DNA of 39,105 bases from Campylobacteraceae bacterium (lineage in GTDB: Bacteria > Campylobacterota > Campylobacteria > Campylobacterales > Sulfurovaceae), in the NCBI GenBank assembly GCA_027081065.1, contig JALWLW010000100.1, forward strand, positions 1 through 39,105. Reading direction: 5' to 3'. The notes below the pieces were generated by a model. That model searched no databases, was not told where the DNA came from, and saw only the letters and a program-made list of their open reading frames with translations. This document shows positions 23,440 through 31,085 of the stretch, one piece after another. The position numbers and the translations under genes are program-made. The stretch's first letter is position 1. Each line of letters begins with the position of its first letter.

Positions 23440-24966
23440 GTGACAGAGAATATATTAATAGTATTATTTTTAATTATTTTAGGAGGAGGTATAACCTACC
23501 TCTTTATGCGTAATGCAAATAAAAAACAATTTCAACATTTAGAACGTGAAGCCAAAGCAAAGGCTTCAGCAATTGAGTATGAAGCTGAACATTTATTACA
23601 TGAAGCAAATGTAAAAATTCAGCAAGATGAAGTTTTATTAGAAAAAAAATTTCAAGATAAAGAGCTTGATATTGTCAAACAAAAAACAGAACTCAACTTA
23701 GCATTAAAAGATTTAGAAAAAAAAGAAGCAGAGATTCTTAGAGTTAAAAAGAGTCTTGAAAAACAAGAAAAGGCTTTAAATGCTCTAGAAGATGAAAAAA
23801 GAGAAGAGATAGCTAAGAGTATTGCTTTGCTTGAAAAGTCTGCAGGAATGACCCGTAATGAAGCAAAACATCATTTATTGGAAGCTTTAGAGAATGAGTC
23901 TAAAATAGAGTTAGCTTTAATAGTAAAAAAATATGAAAAAGAGGCACATCTTACAGCACAAAAGAGAGCAGATTATATTCTTTCTCAAGCTGTAACACGT
24001 TATGCTGGTGAATTTGCCGGTGAACGTCTTATGAATATTATTAATCTTCCTTCTGATGAACATAAAGGACGTATTATTGGTAAAGAAGGACGTAATATTA
24101 AAAGCTTAGAACAACTTTTAGGTGTTGATATTATTATTGATGAGACACCTGGGGTTATATTAGTTTCTAACTTTAATCTTTATAGGCGTGCAATAGCTAC
24201 AAAAACAATTCAGATATTAGTTGATGATGGAAGAATTCATCCTGGTAGAATTGAAGAGGTGCATGCTAAAGTTGAATCTGAATTTGAACAGAAAATTTTA
24301 GAAGAGGGTGAAAATATTGTACTAGAATTGGGACTATATCCTATGGATGAAGAGCTTATGCGTTTAATTGGACGTATGCGATACCGTGCAAGTTATGGTC
24401 AAAATGCTTTAGCACATACTTTAGAGGTTGCAAAACTCGCAGCAATTATGGCCGTTGAGATGGGGGGAGATGAAAAATTAGCCCTTCGTGCTGGATTACT
24501 TCATGATATTGGGAAAGCGTTAACACAAGATGGTGCTGGAGGGAATCATGTTGATTTAGGGGTTGAAGTTTGTAGACGGCATAATGAACATCCTACTGTG
24601 ATTAATGCTATTTATGCTCATCATGGTCATGAAGAGCCAGATGGAGTAGAATCAGCTGCTGTTTGTGCTGCTGATGTGTTGTCTGCTAGTAGACCTGGGG
24701 CTAGACGCGAAGTTTTAGAGAGTTTTGTTAAACGTGTTAAAGAGGTCGAAGCAATAGCTCTTGCTAAAAAAGGTGTTCTTGATGCTTATGCGATTAATGC
24801 AGGACGAGAAATACGTGTTTTTGTTGATGCTGGAAAAATTGATGATGCTAATGTCTATTTATTGTCTAAAGAGATTGCTAAAGAGATAGAAAATAAGGTA
24901 CAATACCCAGGTGAAATTAAAGTAAATGTAATTCGCGAAAAACGTGAAATTCAGTATGCACGATAA
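23440..24966 (+). CDS. rny: Ribonuclease Y
   Basis: This is a membrane-anchored endoribonuclease that initiates mRNA decay. 508 residues: one transmembrane helix (about 5-23), a long charged coiled coil (about 28-185), a KH domain with GKEG (214-217), and an HD phosphohydrolase domain with His355-Asp356 (LLHDIGKA). Length and order match the family. The start is GTG at 23440 with AAGGA (23429-23433) 6 nt upstream. Probably co-transcribed with the 5-FCL gene before it and the cyclophilin gene 12 bp after it. Confidence 0.96.
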   Translation: MTENILIVLFLIILGGGITYLFMRNANKKQFQHLEREAKAKASAIEYEAEHLLHEANVKIQQDEVLLEKKFQDKELDIVKQKTELNLALKDLEKKEAEILRVKKSLEKQEKALNALEDEKREEIAKSIALLEKSAGMTRNEAKHHLLEALENESKIELALIVKKYEKEAHLTAQKRADYILSQAVTRYAGEFAGERLMNIINLPSDEHKGRIIGKEGRNIKSLEQLLGVDIIIDETPGVILVSNFNLYRRAIATKTIQILVDDGRIHPGRIEEVHAKVESEFEQKILEEGENIVLELGLYPMDEELMRLIGRMRYRASYGQNALAHTLEVAKLAAIMAVEMGGDEKLALRAGLLHDIGKALTQDGAGGNHVDLGVEVCRRHNEHPTVINAIYAHHGHEEPDGVESAAVCAADVLSASRPGARREVLESFVKRVKEVEAIALAKKGVLDAYAINAGREIRVFVDAGKIDDANVYLLSKEIAKEIENKVQYPGEIKVNVIREKREIQYAR

Positions 24967-24978
24967 AAGGAAAGATGA

Positions 24979-25578
24979 ATGAAAAAAACAATTTTGAGTA
25001 TATTATTAGTAACAGTAGTATTTTTAACAGGCTGTAATGCAAAAGATGCAAATAGTACAGTAGTAAATAATGCAGGAAAAACAACAGAGGCTAGAGATAC
25101 AAAATTAAAAGATATTATTGTAGTCTTGGAGACAAATCAAGGGGATATTGAATTGAAAATGTTTCCAGATGTTGCACCTTTGGCTGTTGAAAACTTTGTG
25201 ACCCATGCAAAAGATGGGTACTATGATGGTCTTATTTTTCATCGTGTTATTAAAGACTTTATGATTCAAGGGGGAGACCCTACAGGAACAGGTAGAGGTG
25301 GTGAGTCTATTTGGAAAAAAGAGTTTGTTAATGAACATAAAGCCAATGTAGTTTTTGATAGACCATTTTTATTGGCTATGGCAAATCATGGACCAAATAC
25401 CAATGGAAGTCAATTTTTTATTACTACTGAAGCAACTCCTTTTTTAAATGGTGGATATACTATTTTCGGTGAGGTTATTTCTGGACAAGAAAATGTCGAA
25501 AAAATTGAGAATACTAAAACAGGTAGAGCTGATAGACCAATTGAGAACCAAGTAATTAAGAAGGCCATTGTCAAATAA
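24979..25578 (+). CDS. Cyclophilin-type peptidyl-prolyl isomerase, lipoprotein
   Basis: This is a prolyl isomerase with a lipoprotein signal (lipobox FLTGC, about Cys19), so it acts in the periplasm as a folding factor. 199 residues. The cyclophilin core is complete: FHRVIKDFMIQGGDPTGTGRGG, LAMANHGPNTNGSQFFI and FGEVISGQENV. AAAGGAAAG precedes the ATG at 24979; an overlapping ATG 4 nt upstream is out of frame. It sits between rny and cmoB with 12- and 2-bp gaps, so an operon is likely. Confidence 0.92.
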   Translation: MKKTILSILLVTVVFLTGCNAKDANSTVVNNAGKTTEARDTKLKDIIVVLETNQGDIELKMFPDVAPLAVENFVTHAKDGYYDGLIFHRVIKDFMIQGGDPTGTGRGGESIWKKEFVNEHKANVVFDRPFLLAMANHGPNTNGSQFFITTEATPFLNGGYTIFGEVISGQENVEKIENTKTGRADRPIENQVIKKAIVK

Positions 25579-25580
25579 GA

Positions 25581-26489
25581 ATGGATCTTGATAGCATACG
25601 TCAAGAGCGTTTAAAATGTCTTGACTGGAAAAATATAAAACCTTATTGGGAAGCGATACAATCGCTTCCTAAAGTTGAAAATATTCAAATTAAACTTGAT
25701 GACATTGTTGAGATGATTCCTTCCAATCTTTCTAAAGAAGGGGAAGTACTTATTTATGAGAGTGCGAAACTTATGCATCCTTGGAGAAAAGGTCCTTTTC
25801 AAGTCTCTAAAACATTTATTGATGCTGAATGGAAAAGTAATATAAAATACAATTTATTACGCCCTCATTTTAATTTAGAAGATAAAATTGTAGGAGATAT
25901 TGGTTGTAATAACGGCTATTACTTATTTCGTATGATGGAAGATAATCCTAAACGTCTTATTGGTTTTGACCCTTCAGCTGTAACTTATTGCCAATTTAAA
26001 TTTTTGAATCATTTTATGCAAACTAATATTATTTATGAACTTTTAGGAGTTGAACATGTAGAGTTTTATGAGCATAAATTTGATGTTCTATTTTGTTTAG
26101 GAGTACTTTATCATAGAAGTGATCCCATTGGTATGCTTAAATCTCTTTTTAAAGGTTTAAATCAAGGTGGAGAGCTTATTCTTGATACTTTTATGATAGA
26201 TGGAGAAGATGATCTTTGTCTGACACCTCGTGATCGTTATTCTAAAATGGGAAATATTTATTTTATTCCAACCGTTTCTGCTCTTAAAAATTGGTGTTAT
26301 AGGGCAGGATTTGAAGAGATTGAAGTGCTCGATATTGTAAAAACAGAACATGAAGAACAGCGTAAAACTGAATGGATTAATACCCAATCTTTAGAAGATT
26401 TTTTAGACAAAGAGAATCAAAATAAAACAGTTGAGGGATATCCTGCTCCTAAAAGAGTTTATATAAAAGCAAAAAGATTAAAAAAATAG
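25581..26489 (+). CDS. cmoB: tRNA uridine-34 carboxymethyltransferase
   Basis: It transfers a carboxymethyl group from carboxy-SAM to 5-hydroxyuridine at the wobble position of tRNAs, making cmo5U. 302 residues, slightly shorter than E. coli CmoB. Motif I of the Rossmann fold is GDIGCNNGYYLFRM; other family landmarks are MHPWRKGPF, GFDPS, LGVLYHRSDPIGML, and the C-terminal TQSLEDFLD and TVEGYPAPKRVYIKA. It begins 2 bp after the cyclophilin stop without a clear ribosome site, which suggests translational coupling. The carboxy-SAM synthase cmoA is not in the window. Confidence 0.93.
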   Translation: MDLDSIRQERLKCLDWKNIKPYWEAIQSLPKVENIQIKLDDIVEMIPSNLSKEGEVLIYESAKLMHPWRKGPFQVSKTFIDAEWKSNIKYNLLRPHFNLEDKIVGDIGCNNGYYLFRMMEDNPKRLIGFDPSAVTYCQFKFLNHFMQTNIIYELLGVEHVEFYEHKFDVLFCLGVLYHRSDPIGMLKSLFKGLNQGGELILDTFMIDGEDDLCLTPRDRYSKMGNIYFIPTVSALKNWCYRAGFEEIEVLDIVKTEHEEQRKTEWINTQSLEDFLDKENQNKTVEGYPAPKRVYIKAKRLKK

Positions 26490-26502
26490 CTTAAAAAGTA
26501 AA

Positions 26503-26520
26503 AAAAGTCTCAAAAGTCTC
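26503..26520 (+). repeat. Tandem 9-mer AAAAGTCTC x2
   Basis: Two adjacent perfect copies, followed by AAAAA, lie 10 bp upstream of a TATAAT (26531-26536). They could be a regulator site or the -35 region of a distal hsrA promoter. The 188-bp gap 26490-26677 holds no convincing ORF. Confidence 0.5.
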
Positions 26521-26530
26521 AAAAATAAGG

Positions 26531-26536
26531 TATAAT
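26531..26536 (+). promoter_or_regulatory. Distal -10 in the hsrA upstream region
   Basis: TATAAT about 140 bp before the hsrA start codon. It would give a long 5' UTR or a short separate RNA; nothing in between looks like a terminator or an ORF. Confidence 0.35.
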
Positions 26537-26593
26537 TAAAGATATATAAGTAGTTCTTGAGGCAATAGAAATTCTTAAAAAATAATATAATTT

Positions 26594-26642
26594 TAAAAGT
26601 AATATTTAAGTTAATTTTTTAATAGGTTTAATTGAGTATAAC
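26594..26642 (+). promoter_or_regulatory. Proximal hsrA promoter with HsrA-like direct repeat
   Basis: TAAAAG-N5-TTTAAG (26594-26610) resembles the direct-repeat box reported for HP1043/HsrA, TTTAAG-N5-TTTAAG; the second half matches fully, the first 4 of 6. A -10 TATAAC is at 26637-26642. The placement just upstream of the -35 region would suit activation or autoregulation. In such AT-rich DNA a chance match is possible. Confidence 0.35.
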
Positions 26643-26677
26643 TACTGGATAAATTATAAAATAGATATAGGACAAAG

Positions 26678-27343
26678 ATGAGGATATTAACCATTGGGTT
26701 TGATGATGAATTCACAAAAGAATTAGAAGTTGAACTTGAAAAATATTTTATCTGTATCGTTGATGTAGCACGTGACTTATATGATGCTACTAATTTTACA
26801 GATTTTCGTCATTACGAATTAATTATTGTTGTTGATGAAGGTGAGAAGTACACCTTAGAAAAGTATAGTAATGAAGTAAAGAAGAAAAAAAGAGAGACAA
26901 AGATTATTGTCTTAACAGCAAATCCAAAAAATCAAATAGCACTTTTTGATTTGGGTGTTGATGATGTACTTGTAAACTTTATTGATTCAGCTGAGGTAAT
27001 AGCTGTACGTGTACTTTCAAATATGAGAAAGCTTTTTGGTACACAAATTGATGTAGGTAAGTTAGTTATTGATATTGCTAATAAAAAAATTGAGTATGAT
27101 GATAAAATTGTTTCCTTAAATGGTAAAACATTTGATATCTTGGCATATTTAGCACTTCGAGAAGACAGAGTCTTTTCTAAAGATGAGATTATTAATGCAC
27201 TTTGGGAAGAACCTGAATATGTTTCAGATAATACCGTTGAGGTTGCTATTAATCAGATTAGAAAACGTTTGAAGAGTATTTTAGGTTTTCAAGTTATACA
27301 TACAGTAAGAAGACGTGGTTACAAATTTTCTTACGAAAAATAA
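26678..27343 (+). CDS. hsrA: Orphan atypical response regulator HsrA (HP1043-like)
   Basis: This OmpR-fold transcription regulator of 221 residues is, in Helicobacter and Campylobacter, essential and phosphorylation-independent. The C-terminal winged helix (about 122-221) closely follows HP1043: FSKDEIINALWEEPEYVSDNTVEVAINQIRKRL and VRRRGYKF. The receiver is degenerate in the expected way: the phospho-acceptor position is V52 (LIIVVDEG) and the conserved lysine position is N100 (VLVNF); T80 remains. D9/D10 are present. No kinase gene is adjacent. The AGGA ribosome site is 5 nt before the ATG. Ends at a strong hairpin (27369-27415) facing the MBL gene. Confidence 0.88.
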   Translation: MRILTIGFDDEFTKELEVELEKYFICIVDVARDLYDATNFTDFRHYELIIVVDEGEKYTLEKYSNEVKKKKRETKIIVLTANPKNQIALFDLGVDDVLVNFIDSAEVIAVRVLSNMRKLFGTQIDVGKLVIDIANKKIEYDDKIVSLNGKTFDILAYLALREDRVFSKDEIINALWEEPEYVSDNTVEVAINQIRKRLKSILGFQVIHTVRRRGYKFSYEK

Positions 27344-27368
27344 TAAATTTATTTCACATCATCTTTTC

Positions 27369-27415
27369 ATAGTTTTTTGAGTTACTTACTGACGTAAGCT
27401 CCTTCAAGAAACTAT
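27369..27415. terminator. Bidirectional terminator between hsrA and the MBL gene
   Basis: ATAGTTTTTTGA (27369-27380) pairs over 12 bp (one G-U) with TCAAGAAACTAT (27404-27415). A nested CTTAC-TGAC-GTAAG hairpin lies in the loop. A T-rich run follows on the plus strand (27421-27434). Confidence 0.7.
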
Positions 27416-27432
27416 AAAAATTTAGTTTTTTA

Positions 27433-28035
27433 TTACGAATTTTTGACCGTCTCTATCCAATAAGGCATAACTTTTTGTTCTTGCTTAAGGGTAGTACTCA
27501 TTCCATGCCCTGGATAAATAGTAAAGTTACCCTCTATTTTCATTGCTTTTTCTAAACTTTTTACCATTTCTTCTCCTGATGAAAAAGGAAAGTCCCATCT
27601 ACCTATTGATTGTTGAAAAAGAAAATCCCCAGAGAACCAAACGTCTTCAATTTCTATAATAGAGTTTCCAGGGGTATGACCTGCAAATTTTCTGTATTGA
27701 ATATCAATACCTTGAATTGTGAGCCTTTCATCACCATCAACTAAATAGTCAGCTGTAGATTCTGGAACATTTTGTCCTAAAGGACACTCTGTTAACATAA
27801 ATTCATCATCTTTTTGGATATAAAGTGGGATATTAAATTCATTTTTAACCATATCATTTGACCAGACATGGTCAAAATGTCCATGAGTATTAAGAATGGC
27901 AATAGGGTTTTTGGCATTTGTTTTTATCCAAGGTAATGCACCCATTCCTGGGTCAATAATTAAGTCTTTGTTATCAATGGTGACTATGTAACAATTTGTT
28001 TGAGTAGCTCCCATAGGTTGAAATTTAATTTCCAT
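27433..28035 (-). CDS. MBL-fold metallo-hydrolase (glyoxalase II-like)
   Basis: This is a cytoplasmic zinc hydrolase of 200 residues with the motif THGHFDH (metal-binding HxHxDH). The downstream metal ligands are HTPGNSIIEIE, GDFLFQQSIGRWDFP (Asp bridging) and YPGHG (final His). Short proteins of this type (YcbL-like) hydrolyse thioesters such as S-lactoylglutathione or related compounds; the actual substrate is unknown. AAAGG lies 8 nt before the ATG. The gene is divergent from the DUF455 gene with only 28 bp between start codons, so the two promoters must overlap each other's reading frames or leaders. Confidence 0.88.
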   Translation of the reverse strand: MEIKFQPMGATQTNCYIVTIDNKDLIIDPGMGALPWIKTNAKNPIAILNTHGHFDHVWSNDMVKNEFNIPLYIQKDDEFMLTECPLGQNVPESTADYLVDGDERLTIQGIDIQYRKFAGHTPGNSIIEIEDVWFSGDFLFQQSIGRWDFPFSSGEEMVKSLEKAMKIEGNFTIYPGHGMSTTLKQEQKVMPYWIETVKNS

Positions 28036-28051
28036 TGTGTTGCCTTTAGGT

Positions 28052-28057
28052 TATAAT
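28052..28057 (+). promoter_or_regulatory. -10 immediately before the DUF455 gene
   Basis: TATAAT ends 6 bases before the ATG at 28064. Normal spacing from -10 to transcription start would place the first RNA base at the A of ATG. No Shine-Dalgarno is present. Confidence 0.5.
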
Positions 28058-28063
28058 ATTGCT

Positions 28064-28876
28064 ATGAATCTATATGAAATTTTAGAAGAAGCCATTCAAA
28101 GTGATTGTATTGCGACTAAAGAAAAATTGACACAGCAATGTTTTGAGTATTGTAGCAAAAATCATTTGACAAATGAGCTTGGATTTATACCAAAACTATA
28201 TGAGACTCCCTCTTATGCTAAAAAGTGTACCATTGTTAAACCAAAGGAGTTAAGGGCTCGAAAAGATTTTGAAACTAATGAGGGGTTGGCAACTTTAGTA
28301 CATGCCATAGCTCATATTGAATATTCAGCTATTGATTTGGCTTTAGATGCTGTTTATCGTTATCCTAAAATGAACCAAACTTATAAACTTGACTGGTTAT
28401 CTGTTGCAAAAGATGAAATACGACATTATAAGATGCTAGAAGATTTGCTAAGGGAGTTAGGCTTTAAGTATGGAGACTTTTCTGTACATTCTGGACTTTT
28501 TGATGCAGGGGCTCAAACAGCAGGGAATCATTTAGAGAGAATGGCTATTATTCCTAGATATTATGAGGCTAGTGGATTAGATGTGACACCTCAAATTTTA
28601 AAAAAGTTAGATAATAAACGAAAGTTACCTTTTATCAAGAAATTTATAGATATTTTAAAGGTTATTTATGAAGAAGAAATCGACCATGTGCATAAAGGTG
28701 ATTATTGGTTTAAACAACTTTGTAAAAATGAAAACAAAAGTATAGATATTTATTTTAATATTTTAGAAAAATATAAGCTTTTAGCCAATAATAGACCACA
28801 TGTAAATGTAGAAGCAAGAAAAGAAGCAGGATTTTCTTGTTCAGAACTTAAGTTACTTGGGAATGTAGTGTGTTAA
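28064..28876 (+). CDS. DUF455 ferritin-like protein
   Basis: This helical protein of 270 residues from the ATG at 28064 belongs to the DUF455 family, which has a ferritin-like four-helix core. Candidate metal ligands in E-x2-H arrangements are seen in AHIEYSAIDLALD, AKDEIRHYKML, HLERMAII and YEEEIDHVHKG. The family is annotated as possible di-iron enzymes; related folds include the tRNA hydroxylase MiaE, but no substrate is known. A GTG at 28037 would add 9 residues that include the -10 sequence, so it is not preferred. There is no Shine-Dalgarno; probably leaderless. Its stop codon lies in the left arm of a 10-bp inverted repeat (28873-28944). Confidence 0.82.
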   Translation: MNLYEILEEAIQSDCIATKEKLTQQCFEYCSKNHLTNELGFIPKLYETPSYAKKCTIVKPKELRARKDFETNEGLATLVHAIAHIEYSAIDLALDAVYRYPKMNQTYKLDWLSVAKDEIRHYKMLEDLLRELGFKYGDFSVHSGLFDAGAQTAGNHLERMAIIPRYYEASGLDVTPQILKKLDNKRKLPFIKKFIDILKVIYEEEIDHVHKGDYWFKQLCKNENKSIDIYFNILEKYKLLANNRPHVNVEARKEAGFSCSELKLLGNVVC

Positions 28877-28944
28877 TGTGTTATTTTATTAATTTTTTTT
28901 TAGTATTTTTGGGTAATTACTAATAAAACTAAAAAACACATTAA
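28873..28944 (+). terminator. Long inverted-repeat structure after the DUF455 gene
   Basis: TTAATGTGTT (28873-28882) and AACACATTAA (28935-28944) form a perfect 10-bp stem. An inner TTAGT/ACTAA pairing and a T9 run sit in the loop. The stop codon of the gene lies in the left arm. Probably a terminator or 3'-end stabiliser. Confidence 0.4.
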
Positions 28945-28983
28945 TAAATATAATATGTTTAAGTATTTTTAATCTAAATAGAG

Positions 28984-28989
28984 TATAAT
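28984..28989 (+). promoter_or_regulatory. -10 of the degT-lpxK-argB unit
   Basis: TATAAT 34 bp before the ATG at 29024. No clear -35; weak AAGTGA as ribosome site. Confidence 0.45.
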
Positions 28990-29023
28990 TTAGGTACATA
29001 AAAATTAAAATAAAAGTGAAAAA

Positions 29024-30160
29024 ATGCAAAATACAATAGAATTTTTTAAACCATCAATTCAAGAAAATACTAAAAAATATATAGATGATGTTTTAAACTT
29101 TTCGGACAATGGAAAAGTCGAAAAACTAGAAAATGCTGTTAAGAAGCTTATCGGTTGTGAACATGCACTTGCAACAACTTCTGGAACAGCTGCTTTACAC
29201 CTAGCTATGTGTGCTTTAGATTTCAAAAGGGGAGATAAAGTTATTTGTAGTATTAATGTTTTTCCTTCTGTGCCTCAAGCTGTTAGACATTTTGATGCTG
29301 AACCAATATTTGTTGATATTGAAGGAGATACTTACAATATCAATTTGGTTAACTTAGAAGCAGCATTGAAAAAAAATAAGAGTAAAAAACTTAAAGCCAT
29401 TGTGTTAAATCACATGGCAGGTAATATTGTTGATTTAGAAGCAGTATATGAGTTAGCAAAGGAGTACAAGGTAAAAGTTATCGAAGACGCTTCTAATGCA
29501 ATGGGAGCGAAATATAATGGTAACTATATTGGTAATACTGGTGCAGATATTACCGTATTTTCTTTTGCCCCACATTTATGTAATTCAACTGTAAATGGTG
29601 GTCTCCTTATATGTAAGGATGAAAAAGTACATAAACGTGCACAACTTCTTGGTTTTCACGGTATGGAAAATAGACATTGTGATGAATTTGGTTCGGTGAA
29701 CTATATTTATGATGTTGTTGATATTGGTTGGAAGTATGATTTAAGTCAACTAGAAGCAGCATATTGTTTAGCTGAGTTTGAAGCTTTAGAAACAACTTTG
29801 GCAAGACGTAAGGAAATTAGAAATATTTATGCGAGAGAATTAGCAAATGTAGATCATGTGACTTTACCTAAAATAGAAGAAGATGCTGTTATTTCTCAAT
29901 ATATTGTTGAAATTGATAAAAACCGTGACCACTTTGTAGGTCAGCTTAAAAAAGAGGGTATTAATATTTCGGTACACTATATGCCTCTGCATTTAACAGA
30001 ATATTATAAACAAAAGTACTCTATGAAAGTTTTTGACTATTCTGTAGCACTTGGTTGTTTCCAGCGTGTAATGTCTTTACCAATGTATGCCTCTTTAACA
30101 AATGATGAAGTTAAACGTATTTGTGAAGCCATTAAAAAAGTTGCGAATGCACACATCTAG
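29024..30160 (+). CDS. DegT/DnrJ/EryC1/StrS-family protein lacking the PLP lysine
   Basis: This 378-residue protein has the fold type I landmarks of sugar aminotransferases: SGTAALHLAM (53-62, phosphate binding), VIEDASNAMGAKYNG (152-166; Asp155 would contact the pyridine nitrogen) and ISVHYMPLH near the C-terminus. At the Schiff-base position, where relatives have K (or H in the ColD dehydratase), the sequence is FSFAPHLCNSTVNGG, with Leu185. The flanking EGG is NGG. It therefore cannot be a normal aminotransferase; it could be a dehydratase-like or binding protein, or a dead paralogue. The reading frame is intact with no sign of decay. Overlaps lpxK by 14 bp, which hints at a cell-envelope role. 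Confidence 0.85.
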   Translation: MQNTIEFFKPSIQENTKKYIDDVLNFSDNGKVEKLENAVKKLIGCEHALATTSGTAALHLAMCALDFKRGDKVICSINVFPSVPQAVRHFDAEPIFVDIEGDTYNINLVNLEAALKKNKSKKLKAIVLNHMAGNIVDLEAVYELAKEYKVKVIEDASNAMGAKYNGNYIGNTGADITVFSFAPHLCNSTVNGGLLICKDEKVHKRAQLLGFHGMENRHCDEFGSVNYIYDVVDIGWKYDLSQLEAAYCLAEFEALETTLARRKEIRNIYARELANVDHVTLPKIEEDAVISQYIVEIDKNRDHFVGQLKKEGINISVHYMPLHLTEYYKQKYSMKVFDYSVALGCFQRVMSLPMYASLTNDEVKRICEAIKKVANAHI

Positions 30161-31085
30161 GCTTAGTAGCTTTTTTGAGCAACTCTTTTTTAAACCTAAT
30201 CTTTTGGATTGGGTCTTAATTTTACTTCTCTTTCCTCTCTCTTTTCTCTATGCTAATATCATGGTTTTTAGAAGATTACTGACGTTTAAAAAGACGTATA
30301 ATATACCTATTATTAGTATTGGAAATTTAATAGTTGGTGGTTCAGGGAAGACGCCTTTTGTTATTGCTCTAGCTAAAAGATATGCTCATGCAACTATTAT
30401 TTCAAGAGGCTATGGTAGACAAAGTAAAGGCTTAGTTGAGGTTAGTAGAAGGGGAAAAATATTAACCAATGTCTTCTCTTCTGGCGATGAAGCAATGCTC
30501 ATGGCTATCTCTTTAGATAATGCTTCTGTCATTGTTAGTGAAAATCGTGAGATTGCCATTAAAAAAGCTATTGAAAATGGAGCTAAGGTTATTTTCTTAG
30601 ATGATGGATTTAATAGAGTAAACATTAAAAAGTATGAAATTTTACTTTTTCCAAAAAAGATTAAAAATTATTTTCCTTTTCCCTCTGGACCTTTTAGAGA
30701 GTTTTTTTTTATGAAATATTTTGCAGACTTATCACTTTGGGAAGAGAAAGATTTTAAAAGAGTTGTTAGCATAAGAGATAAAACAGAAAAGATGCTCTTG
30801 GTCACGGCCATTTCTAATCCTCAACGACTAAACACTTTTTTGCCTAAAGGCATAGTAGATAAAATTTATTTAGAAGATCATGCTTATTTTGATGAAAAAG
30901 AGTTAGAGAAAAAAATGCTAAGTTTAGGTGCTACTTCTCTTTTAATAACCCAAAAAGACGAAGTGAAGATGAAGGGCTTTAAGTTGTCTTTGTCAGTCAT
31001 GAAGTTAGAATTAGAAATTAAAAATGAAGTTTTAGAAAAAATTCATAAATATATTGAGGAATATCCAAATGCAAGAAAAAATTGA
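30147..31085 (+). CDS. lpxK: Tetraacyldisaccharide (lipid A) 4'-kinase
   Basis: It phosphorylates the 4' position of the lipid A precursor at the inner membrane. 312 residues from the ATG at 30147. An ATG at 30102 would add 15 residues with no better ribosome site and a longer overlap. N-terminal membrane-associated helix (about 19-40), then IGNLIVGGSGKTP (P-loop G64-T69) and ISRGYGRQSKG, SSGDEAML, FLDDGFN as in the family. Overlaps the DegT-type gene by 14 bp and argB by 17 bp, so translation of the three is probably coupled. Confidence 0.93.
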   Translation: MHTSRLSSFFEQLFFKPNLLDWVLILLLFPLSFLYANIMVFRRLLTFKKTYNIPIISIGNLIVGGSGKTPFVIALAKRYAHATIISRGYGRQSKGLVEVSRRGKILTNVFSSGDEAMLMAISLDNASVIVSENREIAIKKAIENGAKVIFLDDGFNRVNIKKYEILLFPKKIKNYFPFPSGPFREFFFMKYFADLSLWEEKDFKRVVSIRDKTEKMLLVTAISNPQRLNTFLPKGIVDKIYLEDHAYFDEKELEKKMLSLGATSLLITQKDEVKMKGFKLSLSVMKLELEIKNEVLEKIHKYIEEYPNARKN

